DNA of 64,000 bases from Silanimonas lenta DSM 16282 (GTDB lineage Bacteria; Pseudomonadota; Gammaproteobacteria; Xanthomonadales; Xanthomonadaceae), in the NCBI RefSeq assembly GCF_000429065.1, contig NZ_AUBD01000008.1, positions 1 through 64,000 on the forward strand, given 5' to 3'. How positions within the stretch are numbered: position 1 is the stretch's first letter; the number at the start of each line of letters is the position of its first letter. Both the position numbers and the translations under genes were made by a program. Below, piece by piece: positions 47,387-56,187 of this stretch. The notes beneath the pieces were generated by a model. That model was given only the letters and a program-made list of their open reading frames with translations. It did no database searches and was not told the origin of the DNA.

Positions 47387-47422
47387 TTGCGGCCTGTTTC
47401 CTGATGTTTTGCGGGCATATCC

Positions 47423-48088
47423 ATGTTCAACCGCAGCGTTTTGCTGGTCATCGTCGCCGCCGTGTTCGCAGGCCTCGGCCTGCTGGCGGCCGATCGCTGG
47501 CTGTCCCGAGGCCCCGCTGCCACCGGCTTCGAGGCCATCACGCCCTACCCCGCGCCGCGGCCGGTCCCGCCCTTCGAACTGGTTTCGGCCGAAGGACCGG
47601 TGACCGCCGATACCCTGCGTGGCCGCTGGACCGTGGTGTTCGTGGGCTTCGTCACCTGCCCGGACGTCTGCCCCACCACGCTCACCGACATGGCCAAGGC
47701 GCAGAAGGCCTGGGAGGCCCTGCCGGAAGCACGCCGCCCGCGCCTGCTGTTCGTCTCCATCGATCCGGAGCGCGACACGCCCGAGCTGCTGGCCGGCTAC
47801 GCCCGCCACTTCCACCCCGCCACCCTGGCCGCCACCCAGCCCGACCTCGCCGCCCTGGAGCGTTTCACCACCAGCCTGAGCCTGGTGTTCCGCAAGGTGC
47901 CGATGGGCGAGACCTACACCATGGACCACAGCAGCTCGATGGTGCTGCTCGATCCCGAGGTGCGGGTGGCCGGAGTGATCCGCCCGAAGCTGCCGGGCGG
48001 TGCCCTGCCCGGCAGCGGCGCCATCGCCACCATCGACCCCGGGGCCGTGGCGCGCGACCTCGCCCGGCTCGCCGGAGCCGCGCCGTGA
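47423..48088 (+). CDS. SCO1/SenC-family copper-binding thioredoxin-fold protein
   Basis: This 221-residue protein is anchored by one N-terminal helix ([20 protein letters not shown]). Its thioredoxin-like domain bears the copper motif CPDVCP and a distal His in [16 protein letters not shown] proteins deliver copper to the CuA centre of cytochrome c oxidase or act as thiol-disulfide oxidoreductases. No oxidase genes are near. The stop overlaps the psd GTG start, so translation of the two is coupled. Confidence 0.94.
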   Translation: MFNRSVLLVIVAAVFAGLGLLAADRWLSRGPAATGFEAITPYPAPRPVPPFELVSAEGPVTADTLRGRWTVVFVGFVTCPDVCPTTLTDMAKAQKAWEALPEARRPRLLFVSIDPERDTPELLAGYARHFHPATLAATQPDLAALERFTTSLSLVFRKVPMGETYTMDHSSSMVLLDPEVRVAGVIRPKLPGGALPGSGAIATIDPGAVARDLARLAGAAP

Positions 48089-48927
48089 GCCCGGCGGTCC
48101 TGCTGCAGTACCTGCTGCCCCACCGCCTGCTCTCCTCCCTGGCCTATCGCCTGGCGCGCTCGGAGTGGCCGCCGCTGAAACGCTGGCTGATCCGTACCGT
48201 GGTGCGGAGGTTCGATGTCGATCTCGCCGAGGCGGCGAATCCCGATCCGGAGAGCTACCCCAGCTTCAATGCTTTCTTCACCCGGCCGCTGAAGCCCGGG
48301 GCGCGGGTGGCCGACCCGGACCCGAAGGCGGTGCTCTGCCCGGCCGACGGCAGGATCGCACAGATCGGGCGGATCGAGGACGGACGCATCTTCCAGGCCA
48401 AGGGCCAGCACTTCACGGCGGCCGAGTTCCTCGCCGACGAGGTGAAGGCCGAGACCTACCGCGACGGCTGGTTCGCCAACGTCTACCTCAGCCCGCGCGA
48501 CTACCACCGGGTGCATATGAGCCTGAAAGGCACGCTGGTCGAGACCGTCCATGTTCCGGGTCGGCTGTTCAGCGTGGCGCCCTGGGCGGCCCGCGCCATC
48601 CCCCGCCTGTTCGCCCGCAACGAGCGCCTCGTCTGCCACTTCGAAGGCGAGCACGGCCCCTTCGTGGCGGTGATGGTGGGCGCCATCCTCGTCTCCGGCG
48701 TCGAGACCGTGTGGTCGGGCGAGGAGATCCCCGCCTATGCCGACCGCGTGGTCCGCAAGGACTGGCGCGGCCATGGCATCACGCTGGAGCGCTTCGCCGA
48801 GATGGCGCGCTTCAACTACGGCAGCACCGTGGTGCTGCTGTTCCCGAAGGCCATGCTGGCCTCGATGGAAGCGCTGGCCGCCGAGACCCCGGTGACGCTG
48901 GGGCAGAGGATCGGTACCTTGGCCTGA
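48085..48927 (+). CDS. psd: Phosphatidylserine decarboxylase proenzyme
   Basis: Psd converts phosphatidylserine to phosphatidylethanolamine. The 280-residue proenzyme has [19 protein letters not shown] and the self-cleavage site Gly-Ser in [11 protein letters not shown] (S247 becomes the pyruvoyl group). GTG 48085 is chosen: it overlaps the SCO stop as GTGA and gives the family N-terminus ([21 protein letters not shown]). It is a membrane-associated enzyme. The next gene's ATG shares one base with its TGA. Confidence 0.95.
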   Translation: MSPAVLLQYLLPHRLLSSLAYRLARSEWPPLKRWLIRTVVRRFDVDLAEAANPDPESYPSFNAFFTRPLKPGARVADPDPKAVLCPADGRIAQIGRIEDGRIFQAKGQHFTAAEFLADEVKAETYRDGWFANVYLSPRDYHRVHMSLKGTLVETVHVPGRLFSVAPWAARAIPRLFARNERLVCHFEGEHGPFVAVMVGAILVSGVETVWSGEEIPAYADRVVRKDWRGHGITLERFAEMARFNYGSTVVLLFPKAMLASMEALAAETPVTLGQRIGTLA

Positions 48928-49793
48928 TGCGCACCGTCGCCCGCCTCGCCGCCCTGTTGCTGCTGGCCTTCGCTGCCGGCGCAGAGGCCGGCGCCGGGGC
49001 GCTGGTGGTGGTGCATCCTGCCGGGGAATCCGGCGACGACCCACGGCTGCGCTACCCGCTGGCCGTGCTGGAGCTGGCGCTGAAGGCCGCCGGGCAGCCG
49101 GCCCGGCTCGAGGCCTTCCCGGCCGAGGCCACCCAAGAGCGCGCCCTGCGCCTCGTGGAACGCGGGCAGATGGATGTGATGTGGTCGATGGCCACCGACG
49201 AGCGCATGGCGCGACTTCGGGCCATCCCCTACCCCATCGACCGCGGCCTGCTCGGCTGGCGGCGCCTGCTCGCCACCCCGGCCGCCGCCGAGGCCCTGTC
49301 CGGAGTGCGGGACCGGGCCGCCCTGGCCCGCTTCACCGGGGTGCAGGGGCACGACTGGCCAGACCTCGTGATCCAGCGCCACAACGGCCTGCCAGTGCAG
49401 GCGGCGGCGAGTTACCCGGGCCTGTTCGCGATGCTGCGGCGCGGGCGCGCCGACCATGCCAGCCGTTCGCTGGCGGAAGCCCGGCGCGAGCTCGGGCTGC
49501 GCGAGGCGGAAGGCCTGGTGCTGGTGCCGGGCCTGCTGCTGCACTACCGCACGGCACTGGTGTTCTACGTCAATCCGGGCGACGAGGTGCTGGCCGAGGC
49601 CCTCGAGCGCGGCCTGCGGCAGGCCATGGACGATGGCCGCTTCGAGGCCCTGTTCCGGCAGGTGTACCAGGAAGACCTGGCCAGCGTGGCCGCCGGGCCG
49701 TGGCGCGTGCTGGCCCTGGAAAACCCGCTGCTCGCCGCCGGGGCGCTGAGCCAGGACCCACGCTGGTGGTGGCAACCGGAGGCCGGGCCATGA
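48927..49793 (+). CDS. Periplasmic solute-binding (SBP_bac_3-like) protein
   Basis: This 288-residue protein has a signal peptide (TVARLAALLLLAFAAGAEA). Its type-II binding-protein fold includes LVVVHPAGESGDDP, YPLAVLELALKAAG, RLVERGQMDVMWSMA and ALFRQVYQEDL. No ABC permease or ATPase lies nearby. Instead the gene is sandwiched between psd (TGATG overlap) and a diguanylate cyclase (ATGA overlap), suggesting a sensory partner rather than a transporter part. The ligand is unknown. Confidence 0.85.
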   Translation: MRTVARLAALLLLAFAAGAEAGAGALVVVHPAGESGDDPRLRYPLAVLELALKAAGQPARLEAFPAEATQERALRLVERGQMDVMWSMATDERMARLRAIPYPIDRGLLGWRRLLATPAAAEALSGVRDRAALARFTGVQGHDWPDLVIQRHNGLPVQAAASYPGLFAMLRRGRADHASRSLAEARRELGLREAEGLVLVPGLLLHYRTALVFYVNPGDEVLAEALERGLRQAMDDGRFEALFRQVYQEDLASVAAGPWRVLALENPLLAAGALSQDPRWWWQPEAGP

Positions 49794-51085
49794 GCCGCCC
49801 CACCACCGTCACCCGCCGGGTGCTGCTGCCGAGCCTGCTGCTCTCGGCCCTGGTCGGCCTGCTCGCGGTGCTGGCGCAGCTCGCCTGGATCGTGGCCGAC
49901 GAGCGCCGGGCGGCAAAAGAGCAGCTCGAACTGGTCCGCGAATCCACGGTGCCCAGCCTGGAGGAGGCCCTGTGGGGCATCAACACCCCGCAGATCGAGG
50001 CCATCCTGCAGGGCCTGGTGGAAAACCCCGCCGTGGCCCGCGTGGTGCTGACCGACGAGGAGGGCCGGCGCCGGGTGCTCGGCGATGCCCGCCAGGGCGT
50101 TCTCGAGACAGGCCGCTTCCCGCTGCGCTACCGCAAGGCCGGCGACCTGCCGCTCGGCGAGCTCGAGGTGAGCCTGGGCAATGCCGTGCTCAGGGGGCGC
50201 CTCGAACGCCGTGCCCTCGGCACCCTGCTGGTGCTGGTGCTGGCCCTCGGCGTGAGCGCGGTGGCCGGCGCCTGGCTGTTCCGCCAGCGGGTGGGCCGGC
50301 CGCTGGCGGCAGTTACCCGGCGCATCGAGCGCTTCTCGGTGCGTTCGCAAGAGCCCGCGGACGATGCCCCCCTGCGCCCCCATGCCGCGAACGACGAGAT
50401 CGGCCGGCTGGAAACCGCCCTGCAGACCATGCGCGCGCAGGTGAGCCGGGATGTGCGCGAGATCGAGCGGCTGCGGGACGAGATCGCGGCCCACGCCGCC
50501 ACCCTCGAGGCCCAGGTACGCGAACGCACCGCCGAACTCGAGCAACGCAACCGCGAGCTCGAGGAACAGCGCCGGGCCATCGAGGCCCTGGCCAACACCG
50601 ATGCCCTCACCGGCGCGCTGAGCCGCCGCCATTTCCTCGAGCTGGCCGGGCGCGAGCGGGCACGCGCCGCCCGCGAGGGAGGCGGGCTTGCCGTGCTGCT
50701 GCTCGACATCGACCACTTCAAGCGGGTGAACGACACCCATGGCCACGCCGGCGGCGATGCCGTGCTGCGGGCCTTCCATGCCACCTGTGCCGCCCAGCTG
50801 CGGGCCCACGACCTCCTTGGCCGCCTGGGAGGCGAGGAATTCGGGGTGGTACTGCCCGCCACCGGCCGGGAGGTAGCGCGGCAGGTGGCAGAGCGCCTGC
50901 GCGCCGCCGTGGCGGCCGGGCCCGTTACCCTGCCCGGAGGCGCTGCGGTGGCGATCACCGTCTCGATCGGGCTCGCCTTCACCGCCAGCGCCGCGGAAGA
51001 CATCGACAGCCTGCTGGCGGCCGCCGATGCCGCCCTCTACCGGGCCAAGCGCGAAGGCCGCAACCGGGTGGTCGAGGCCGGCTGA
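49790..51085 (+). CDS. Membrane-bound diguanylate cyclase (GGDEF)
   Basis: This 431-residue protein has an N-terminal membrane helix (about 11-34). A periplasmic sensor region of about 110 residues (LWGINTPQIEAILQGL) is followed by a second helix (GTLLVLVLALGVSAVAGAWL). A HAMP-like segment and a coiled coil lead to a GGDEF domain. The catalytic GGEEF is at 347-351 and an intact inhibitory I-site RAHD is at 338-341. It should make cyclic di-GMP and be feedback-inhibited. It is translationally coupled to the solute-binding protein, so the pair probably reports a periplasmic ligand. Confidence 0.93.
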   Translation: MSRPTTVTRRVLLPSLLLSALVGLLAVLAQLAWIVADERRAAKEQLELVRESTVPSLEEALWGINTPQIEAILQGLVENPAVARVVLTDEEGRRRVLGDARQGVLETGRFPLRYRKAGDLPLGELEVSLGNAVLRGRLERRALGTLLVLVLALGVSAVAGAWLFRQRVGRPLAAVTRRIERFSVRSQEPADDAPLRPHAANDEIGRLETALQTMRAQVSRDVREIERLRDEIAAHAATLEAQVRERTAELEQRNRELEEQRRAIEALANTDALTGALSRRHFLELAGRERARAAREGGGLAVLLLDIDHFKRVNDTHGHAGGDAVLRAFHATCAAQLRAHDLLGRLGGEEFGVVLPATGREVARQVAERLRAAVAAGPVTLPGGAAVAITVSIGLAFTASAAEDIDSLLAAADAALYRAKREGRNRVVEAG

Positions 51086-51089
51086 AACC

Positions 51090-51120
51090 GTGCCCCGGCA
51101 CCTTCGCGGGGCACTACACT
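51090..51120 (+). promoter_or_regulatory. Stem-loop and TACACT element before bpt
   Basis: GTGCCCCG (51090-51097) pairs with CGGGGCAC (51107-51114) right after the cyclase stop. TACACT (51115-51120) follows, only 6 nt before the bpt ATG. If it is a -10, the transcript would be leaderless or nearly so. No -35 is visible. Confidence 0.35.
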
Positions 51121-51126
51121 GCCGCC

Positions 51127-51846
51127 ATGGGCGCCCTTACCGACATCAAGGTCTACCTGACGCAGGCCCACCCCTGCGGCTACTGGCACGACCGCCCGGC
51201 CCGCGATCTCGTGCTCGACCCGATGGAACCGGCCCTGCCGGCGCTCTACGAACAGGCCCTGGGCCTCGGCTTCCGCCGCTCCGGCCGCCATGTGTACCGC
51301 CCCCACTGCGGGCTGTGCACCGCCTGCCTGCCGGTGCGGGTGCCGGTGGCGGCCTTCCGCCCCGACCGCAGCCAGCGCCGCACCTGGAAGCGCAACGCCG
51401 ACCTCGTGATGAGCGTCGGGCCGGCCAAGCGCAGCGCCGAGCATTTCGCCCTCTACGAGCGCTACCTCGGCGCGCGCCACCCCGACAGCCCGATGGCCGA
51501 TCCCGACGAGACGGAGTTCGACCAGTTCCTCGTCGGCGACTGGAGTCCGACCCGCTTCTTCGAATGGCGCCTCGACGGCCGGCTGGTGGCGGTGGCGGTG
51601 ACCGACGTGACGCCGAACGCGCTCTCTGCCGTCTACACCTTCTTCGATCCCGACCTGCCAGCACGCAGCCTCGGCACCCAGGCCATCCTCGGGCAGATCG
51701 ACTGGGCGCGGCGCACCGCCCGCCCCCACCTCTATCTCGGCTTCTGGCTCAAGCACCACCCCAAGATGCACTACAAATGCCGCTTCCGCCCCCTCGAACG
51801 CCTGTGGAACGGGCACTGGATCGCCTTCGATGGGGCCCCGGCGTGA
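51127..51846 (+). CDS. bpt: Aspartate/glutamate leucyltransferase (Bpt)
   Basis: Bpt transfers leucine from Leu-tRNA to N-terminal Asp or Glu of proteins and so feeds them to the ClpS/ClpAP N-end rule pathway. The 239-residue protein has the Cys cluster CGLCTACLPVRV and the acceptor-family segments RTWKRNADLV, YTFFDPDLPARSLGTQAIL, YLGFWL and MHYKCRFRPLE. Its stop overlaps the GTG start of the next gene. Confidence 0.93.
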   Translation: MGALTDIKVYLTQAHPCGYWHDRPARDLVLDPMEPALPALYEQALGLGFRRSGRHVYRPHCGLCTACLPVRVPVAAFRPDRSQRRTWKRNADLVMSVGPAKRSAEHFALYERYLGARHPDSPMADPDETEFDQFLVGDWSPTRFFEWRLDGRLVAVAVTDVTPNALSAVYTFFDPDLPARSLGTQAILGQIDWARRTARPHLYLGFWLKHHPKMHYKCRFRPLERLWNGHWIAFDGAPA

Positions 51847-53072
51847 GGGCGGCCGTCCTCTGCCTTGCGGCCGCGCTCGGCGCCGGCGCGTGGCTGGCGG
51901 CCTGTACCGCGCCCGGCCCGGCGCCTGAGCCACCGCCGGCTGCCGCCATGACGACGCTGCGCGTGGCCACCTACAACGTCTCGCTCTATGGCGAGGAAGC
52001 CGGCGCCGTATTCGCCCGCCTGGCGGGCGGCCGGGACCGGCAGGCGCGACGGGTGGCCGCCGTGCTGCAACACCTGCGTCCCGATCTGCTGCTGCTCAAC
52101 GAGGTCGATTACGACGAGGGCGGGCGGCTGGCCGACCTGCTCCAGCGCGAGTACCTCGAGGTCGGGCAGTTCGGCGAAGCGCCCATCCACTACCCCTACC
52201 GCTTCCTCGCGCCGGTGAACACCGGCGTGCCGAGTGGCATGGACCTCAACCGCGATGGCCGGATCGGCGGCCATGGCCGGGAGCATGGCGACGATGCCTT
52301 CGGCTACGGCCTGTACCCCGGCCAGTACGGCATGCTGGTGCTCTCGCGCTTCCCCATCGCCATGGACGAGGTCCGCACCTTCCAGCGGCTGCCCTGGGCC
52401 GCGCTGCCGGGGGCGCGCCGGCCCATCGATCCCGTGGGCGGCGGCTGGTGGTACGACGATGCGGTCTGGCCGCGGCTCAGGCTGTCTTCGAAATCGCACT
52501 GGGACGTGCCAGTGGACACCCCGCTCGGCCGGCTGCACTTCCTCGTCTCGCACCCCACGCCGCCGGTGTTCGATGGCGAGGAGAACCGCAACGGCCTGCG
52601 CAATGCCGACGAACTCGCCCTCTGGCGCCACTACCTCGATGGCGGCGAGGCGCCCTGGCTCTGCGACGATCAGGGACGTTGCGGCGGGCTTCCCCCCGGG
52701 GCGCGCTTCGTGATCGCCGGCGACCTCAACAACGACCCCGCCGACGGGAACGGGCTGCGCGAGGCCATCGTGGAACTGCTCGAGCACCCGCGGGTGCTGC
52801 GCCTGCGCACCCCCGAAAGCCGTGGCGCCGTGGCCGCGGCCCGGCGCTACCCGGAGCTGCCGCGGCGCGGCAACCCCGCGCATGCCACCGGCGATTTCGG
52901 CCCGGGATCGGGCACCCTGCGCCTCGATTACGTGCTGCCTTCCACCGGCTTCGACGTGCGGGCAAGCGGCGTGTTCTGGCCCCTGCCCGGCGAGACCGGG
53001 GCCGACTGGATCGAGGCCAGCGACCACCATCCGGTCTGGGTCGACCTGGCAGGGCCGGAGGCCCTTCCATGA
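51843..53072 (+). CDS. Lipoprotein with endonuclease/exonuclease/phosphatase fold
   Basis: This 409-residue exported protein starts at GTG 51843 (GTGA overlap with bpt). Its signal peptide ends in lipobox LAAC. The EEP-family catalytic features are ATYNVSLYG, LLLNEVDYDEGG, VSHPTPPVF, GDLNNDPADG and SDHHPVW. The segment DLNRDGRIGG resembles an EF-hand/dockerin calcium loop and is not usual in EEP cores. Related secreted enzymes cleave DNA, phosphoinositides or sphingomyelin. Substrate unknown; an envelope location is inferred from the lipobox. Confidence 0.85.
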   Translation: MRAAVLCLAAALGAGAWLAACTAPGPAPEPPPAAAMTTLRVATYNVSLYGEEAGAVFARLAGGRDRQARRVAAVLQHLRPDLLLLNEVDYDEGGRLADLLQREYLEVGQFGEAPIHYPYRFLAPVNTGVPSGMDLNRDGRIGGHGREHGDDAFGYGLYPGQYGMLVLSRFPIAMDEVRTFQRLPWAALPGARRPIDPVGGGWWYDDAVWPRLRLSSKSHWDVPVDTPLGRLHFLVSHPTPPVFDGEENRNGLRNADELALWRHYLDGGEAPWLCDDQGRCGGLPPGARFVIAGDLNNDPADGNGLREAIVELLEHPRVLRLRTPESRGAVAAARRYPELPRRGNPAHATGDFGPGSGTLRLDYVLPSTGFDVRASGVFWPLPGETGADWIEASDHHPVWVDLAGPEALP

Positions 53073-53758
53073 GGCGCGCGCTCACCACCCTGGCCTGCCT
53101 CGCCCTGCTGCCCGCCGTGCTCATCGCCGGCGAGCGCCAGCAGCAGCGCCTCGTCGAGCGGCATGCCGAAGCGCTGAGTTTCCCCGTGCTCGTGGAGCGC
53201 TGCCGCAGCCTGCCCGCCTTCACCGATGCGCCCTGGCAGGCCGAGCTGGCGCAGTGGCGTGAGCGCCGCGCCGCCATCCTCACCGAGGCCGCGGCCCTGG
53301 TCGAGCGCATCGCCGCCTCGCAGGGCCAGGGCCGTGAGGCCATCGACGCCGCGATCCGGAAGCAGGCGGAGCAGCGCTTCGCCAGCGCCGAGGCCGACAC
53401 GCTCGCCTACACCTGCGGGCGGCTGCGCCTCACCCTGCGCGGCGAACCGGCCCTGCCGCTCACCGGCAACACCCTGGACGAGGACACCCGCGCCGAGGTG
53501 CTGGACGAGATCATTCCGGTGGCCAGCAAGCTGATGGCCTGCGAGGCGCTCGAGGGCGTGCGCGTGCGCCCGGCCCCGCCGCCGATCCTGCGCCCCGATG
53601 CGAGCTCGATGTCGGCCCTGGCCGACCGGGTGGAGATGTGGGACGTGAAGGGCTGCGGCCGCAGCCTCGATGTGGAAGTGAGCCTGCGCTTCCCCGAGGG
53701 CGAGCCGCCCACCTTCGCCCTCGGCTTCCCGCGGACCGCGAGGCCGCTCCGGGAGTAG
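53069..53758 (+). CDS. Exported protein of unknown function
   Basis: This 229-residue protein has a signal peptide (RRALTTLACLALLPAVLIAG). It is rich in Arg, Ala and Glu, with a predicted long helix (LAQWRERRAAILTEAAALVER). Four cysteines appear in the mature part: ERCRS, YTCGR, MACEAL and KGCGR, which could form two disulfides. I recognise no family. It overlaps the EEP lipoprotein by 4 nt and is probably co-expressed with it. Confidence 0.75.
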   Translation: MRRALTTLACLALLPAVLIAGERQQQRLVERHAEALSFPVLVERCRSLPAFTDAPWQAELAQWRERRAAILTEAAALVERIAASQGQGREAIDAAIRKQAEQRFASAEADTLAYTCGRLRLTLRGEPALPLTGNTLDEDTRAEVLDEIIPVASKLMACEALEGVRVRPAPPPILRPDASSMSALADRVEMWDVKGCGRSLDVEVSLRFPEGEPPTFALGFPRTARPLRE

Positions 53759-53769
53759 GCCGGTCGTAG

Positions 53770-53876
53770 GGCGTCTGCCTCGTGCGGACGGCGGTTTCAG
53801 CAGGCTAGCTTGCCGCGTGCGGCATTTCGCTCTTCCCCCCGCGGGGGATGCGCCCCCGTGAGCGAGGCACGACGCC
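53770..53876. repeat. Structured intergenic inverted repeat
   Basis: GGCGTCTGCCTCG (53770-53782) is complementary to CGAGGCACGACGCC (53863-53876) with one bulge. GCCGC-GT-GCGGC (53812-53823) and CCCCCGCGGGGG lie inside. No gene is seen in the 226 bp between the convergent unknown gene and purT. It could be a bidirectional 3'-end structure or a small mobile-element remnant. Confidence 0.5.
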
Positions 53877-53984
53877 GAGCGTCCGCGAATACGGCGCTGG
53901 ACGCAGAGTTTGAGCGGCATGGGGGCGCAATCACCGCGAAGGCAGGCGCACGCCGATGATGCACCTGGCCTGCGGCACGCCCCC

Positions 53985-55178
53985 TCAGACCAGCCGCACC
54001 CGCAGGGCCGCCGCGGCGCGCCGGGCCTTGGCCCGGGCGGACTCCACGTCGGCATCGCGGGCCAGGGTCACCGCCACCCGGCGGCTGCCTTCCACACGCG
54101 GCTTGCCGAACAGGCGCAGGGCGGTGTCCGGCTCGGCGAGCGCCGCGTCCACGCCCTCGAACACCGGCACGCCCGTCCCCTCGGCCACGATGGCGCAGGA
54201 GGCCGCCGGGCCCAGCGCCCGCAGGGCCGGGATCGGCAGGCCGAGGATGGCGCGGGCATGCAGGGCGAACTCCGAAAGCTCGAGTCCTGCCAGGGTCACG
54301 AGGCCGGTGTCGTGCGGCCGCGGGCTCACTTCCGAGAACCACACCGCATCGCCCTTCACGAACAGCTCCACGCCGAACAGGCCAAAGCCGCCGAGATCGT
54401 CGGTGACGGCCCTGGCGATGCGCTCGGCCTCGGCCAGCGCCAGCGGCGACATCGGCTGCGGCATCCAGCTCTCGCGGTAGTCGCCAGCGACCTGCAGGTG
54501 GCCGATCGGCGGGCAGAAACTCGTGCCATCGCGGTGGCGTACGGTGAGCAGGGTGATCTCGTAGTCGAAGTCGATGAAGCCCTCGACGATGCAGCGGCCC
54601 TGGCCCGCGCGGCCCCCGGTCTGGGCATAGGCCCAGGCCGGCGCGATGTCGGCCTCGCTGCGCACCACGCTCTGGCCCTTGCCGGAGCTCGACATCAAGG
54701 GCTTGACCACGCAGGGCAGACCGAGCGCCGCCACCGCGGCGCGGTACTCGGCCTCGGTATCGACGAAGCGGTAGGGCGAGGTGGGCAGGCCGAGCGTCTC
54801 GGCGGCGAGGCGGCGGATGCCCTCGCGGTCCATGGTGAGGCGGGCGGCGCGGGCGGTGGGGATGACGCGCTGCCCCTGCGCCTCGAGTTCCACCAGGGTC
54901 GGGGTGTGGATGGCCTCGATCTCCGGCACCACGAGCTGCGGCCTCTCCTGCTCGATCAGGGCGCGCAGCGCCGCCGGATCGAGCATGTTCAGCACATGGC
55001 TGCGGTGCGCCACCTGCATCGCCGGGGCATGGGCGTAGCGGTCGGCGGCGATCACCTCCACGCCGAGGCGCTGCAGCTCGATCGCCACCTCCTTGCCCAG
55101 CTCGCCGCTGCCGAGGAACAGCACCCGGGTGGCGGTGGGCGAAAGCGGCGTTCCCAGCGTGACGGGGCCGTGGCTCAT
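53985..55178 (-). CDS. purT: Phosphoribosylglycinamide formyltransferase 2 (formate-dependent)
   Basis: PurT makes formyl-GAR from formate and ATP, an alternative to PurN. The 397-residue ATP-grasp protein has [45 protein letters not shown] and the metal site [13 protein letters not shown]. Length and motifs are those of PurT rather than PurK. It is divergent from the secreted propeller-like gene. Confidence 0.97.
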   Translation of the reverse strand: MSHGPVTLGTPLSPTATRVLFLGSGELGKEVAIELQRLGVEVIAADRYAHAPAMQVAHRSHVLNMLDPAALRALIEQERPQLVVPEIEAIHTPTLVELEAQGQRVIPTARAARLTMDREGIRRLAAETLGLPTSPYRFVDTEAEYRAAVAALGLPCVVKPLMSSSGKGQSVVRSEADIAPAWAYAQTGGRAGQGRCIVEGFIDFDYEITLLTVRHRDGTSFCPPIGHLQVAGDYRESWMPQPMSPLALAEAERIARAVTDDLGGFGLFGVELFVKGDAVWFSEVSPRPHDTGLVTLAGLELSEFALHARAILGLPIPALRALGPAASCAIVAEGTGVPVFEGVDAALAEPDTALRLFGKPRVEGSRRVAVTLARDADVESARAKARRAAAALRVRLV

Positions 55179-55261
55179 GGGCAGGGTCTCGATAAGCGGG
55201 CAGGGGCGCGCAGTGTAGCCCCGGCTTGTGGCCTACCGTACCGGGGCCGCATCCTTGGCCG

Positions 55262-56179
55262 ATGCCGATGCTCTCCCGACGCTTCGCGGGCGCCCTGCTC
55301 GCCCTTGCCTTCCTCCCCTGCGCCCCGGCAGCCGCGGCCGGTGGCTGGGGGTCGCCCGAGATCGCCGGGCTGATGAACGACACCCGACTGGACGAGACCA
55401 GCGGCATGGTGCCGGCGCGCGTGCGCGAGAACGCCTTCTGGGTGCACAACGACAGCGGCAACGCCCCGGAACTGCACCTGATGTCGGCCAGCGGCGAGCA
55501 CCTCGCCAGCGTGCCGGTGGACGGCGTGCGCAACACCGACTGGGAGGACCTGGCCGCCTTCACCCTCGAGGGGAGGCGCTACCTGCTGATCGCCGACACC
55601 GGCGACAACGGCGGCCTGCGCCGCACACTGAGGCTTTTGGTGGTGGAGGAACCGAAGGCGCTCACGCCCGGCCTGCGCCTGCGCCCGGCCTGGACCCTGG
55701 AATTCCGCTGGCCGGATGGCGCCCGCGACTGCGAGGCCGTGGCGGTGGACGCCGCCGCCGGCGAGGTGCTGCTGATCTCGAAGAAACGCGTGCCGCCGGA
55801 GCTGTTCCGCCTCGACCTCGAGGCGCCCGCCGGCACGGTGCAGGAAGCCCGGCTGCTCGGCCACCTGCAGGGCATCGAGCAGCCCACCGAGGCCGACCTC
55901 AGGGCCAGCCCGGTCTACGGCCGCTACCGCTCGCAGGTGACGGCAGCCGACCTGAGCCCCGATGGCCGCAGCCTGGCGGTGCTCAATTACCGCGCCGTCT
56001 ACCTCTACGAGCGGGCGCCCGGCGAGGACTGGACCCGCGCCCTCGCGGCCCCGGCCCAGCGCCTGGAGTTCGTCTGGATGCCGCAGGCCGAGGCGGTGGC
56101 CTTCGGCCTCGACGGCCGCTCGCTCTGGGTAGCCGGCGAGCAGCGCCCCAGCCCGCTGATCCGCTTCTCCCGCCACTGA
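55262..56179 (+). CDS. Secreted propeller-like protein of unknown function
   Basis: This 305-residue protein has a signal peptide (RFAGALLALAFLPCAPAAAA). Repeated beta-strand motifs follow: FWVHNDSGN, WEDLAAF, LLIADTGDN, CEAVAVDAAAGEVLLISK and VTAADLSPDGRSLAVLNYRAVYLY. The Asp-rich turns resemble a beta-propeller. I know no defined activity. ATG 55262 is preferred because the signal peptide then starts MPMLSRR; ATG 55268 is possible. It ends 8 nt before the peptidase gene. Confidence 0.75.
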   Translation: MPMLSRRFAGALLALAFLPCAPAAAAGGWGSPEIAGLMNDTRLDETSGMVPARVRENAFWVHNDSGNAPELHLMSASGEHLASVPVDGVRNTDWEDLAAFTLEGRRYLLIADTGDNGGLRRTLRLLVVEEPKALTPGLRLRPAWTLEFRWPDGARDCEAVAVDAAAGEVLLISKKRVPPELFRLDLEAPAGTVQEARLLGHLQGIEQPTEADLRASPVYGRYRSQVTAADLSPDGRSLAVLNYRAVYLYERAPGEDWTRALAAPAQRLEFVWMPQAEAVAFGLDGRSLWVAGEQRPSPLIRFSRH

Positions 56180-56187
56180 GCCGCGCC

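Noticed and set aside
47404-48084. Frame overlapping SCO as an extended psd N-terminus
   Set aside because: It is the shifted frame of the SCO gene and Arg/Pro-rich; psd starts at GTG 48085.
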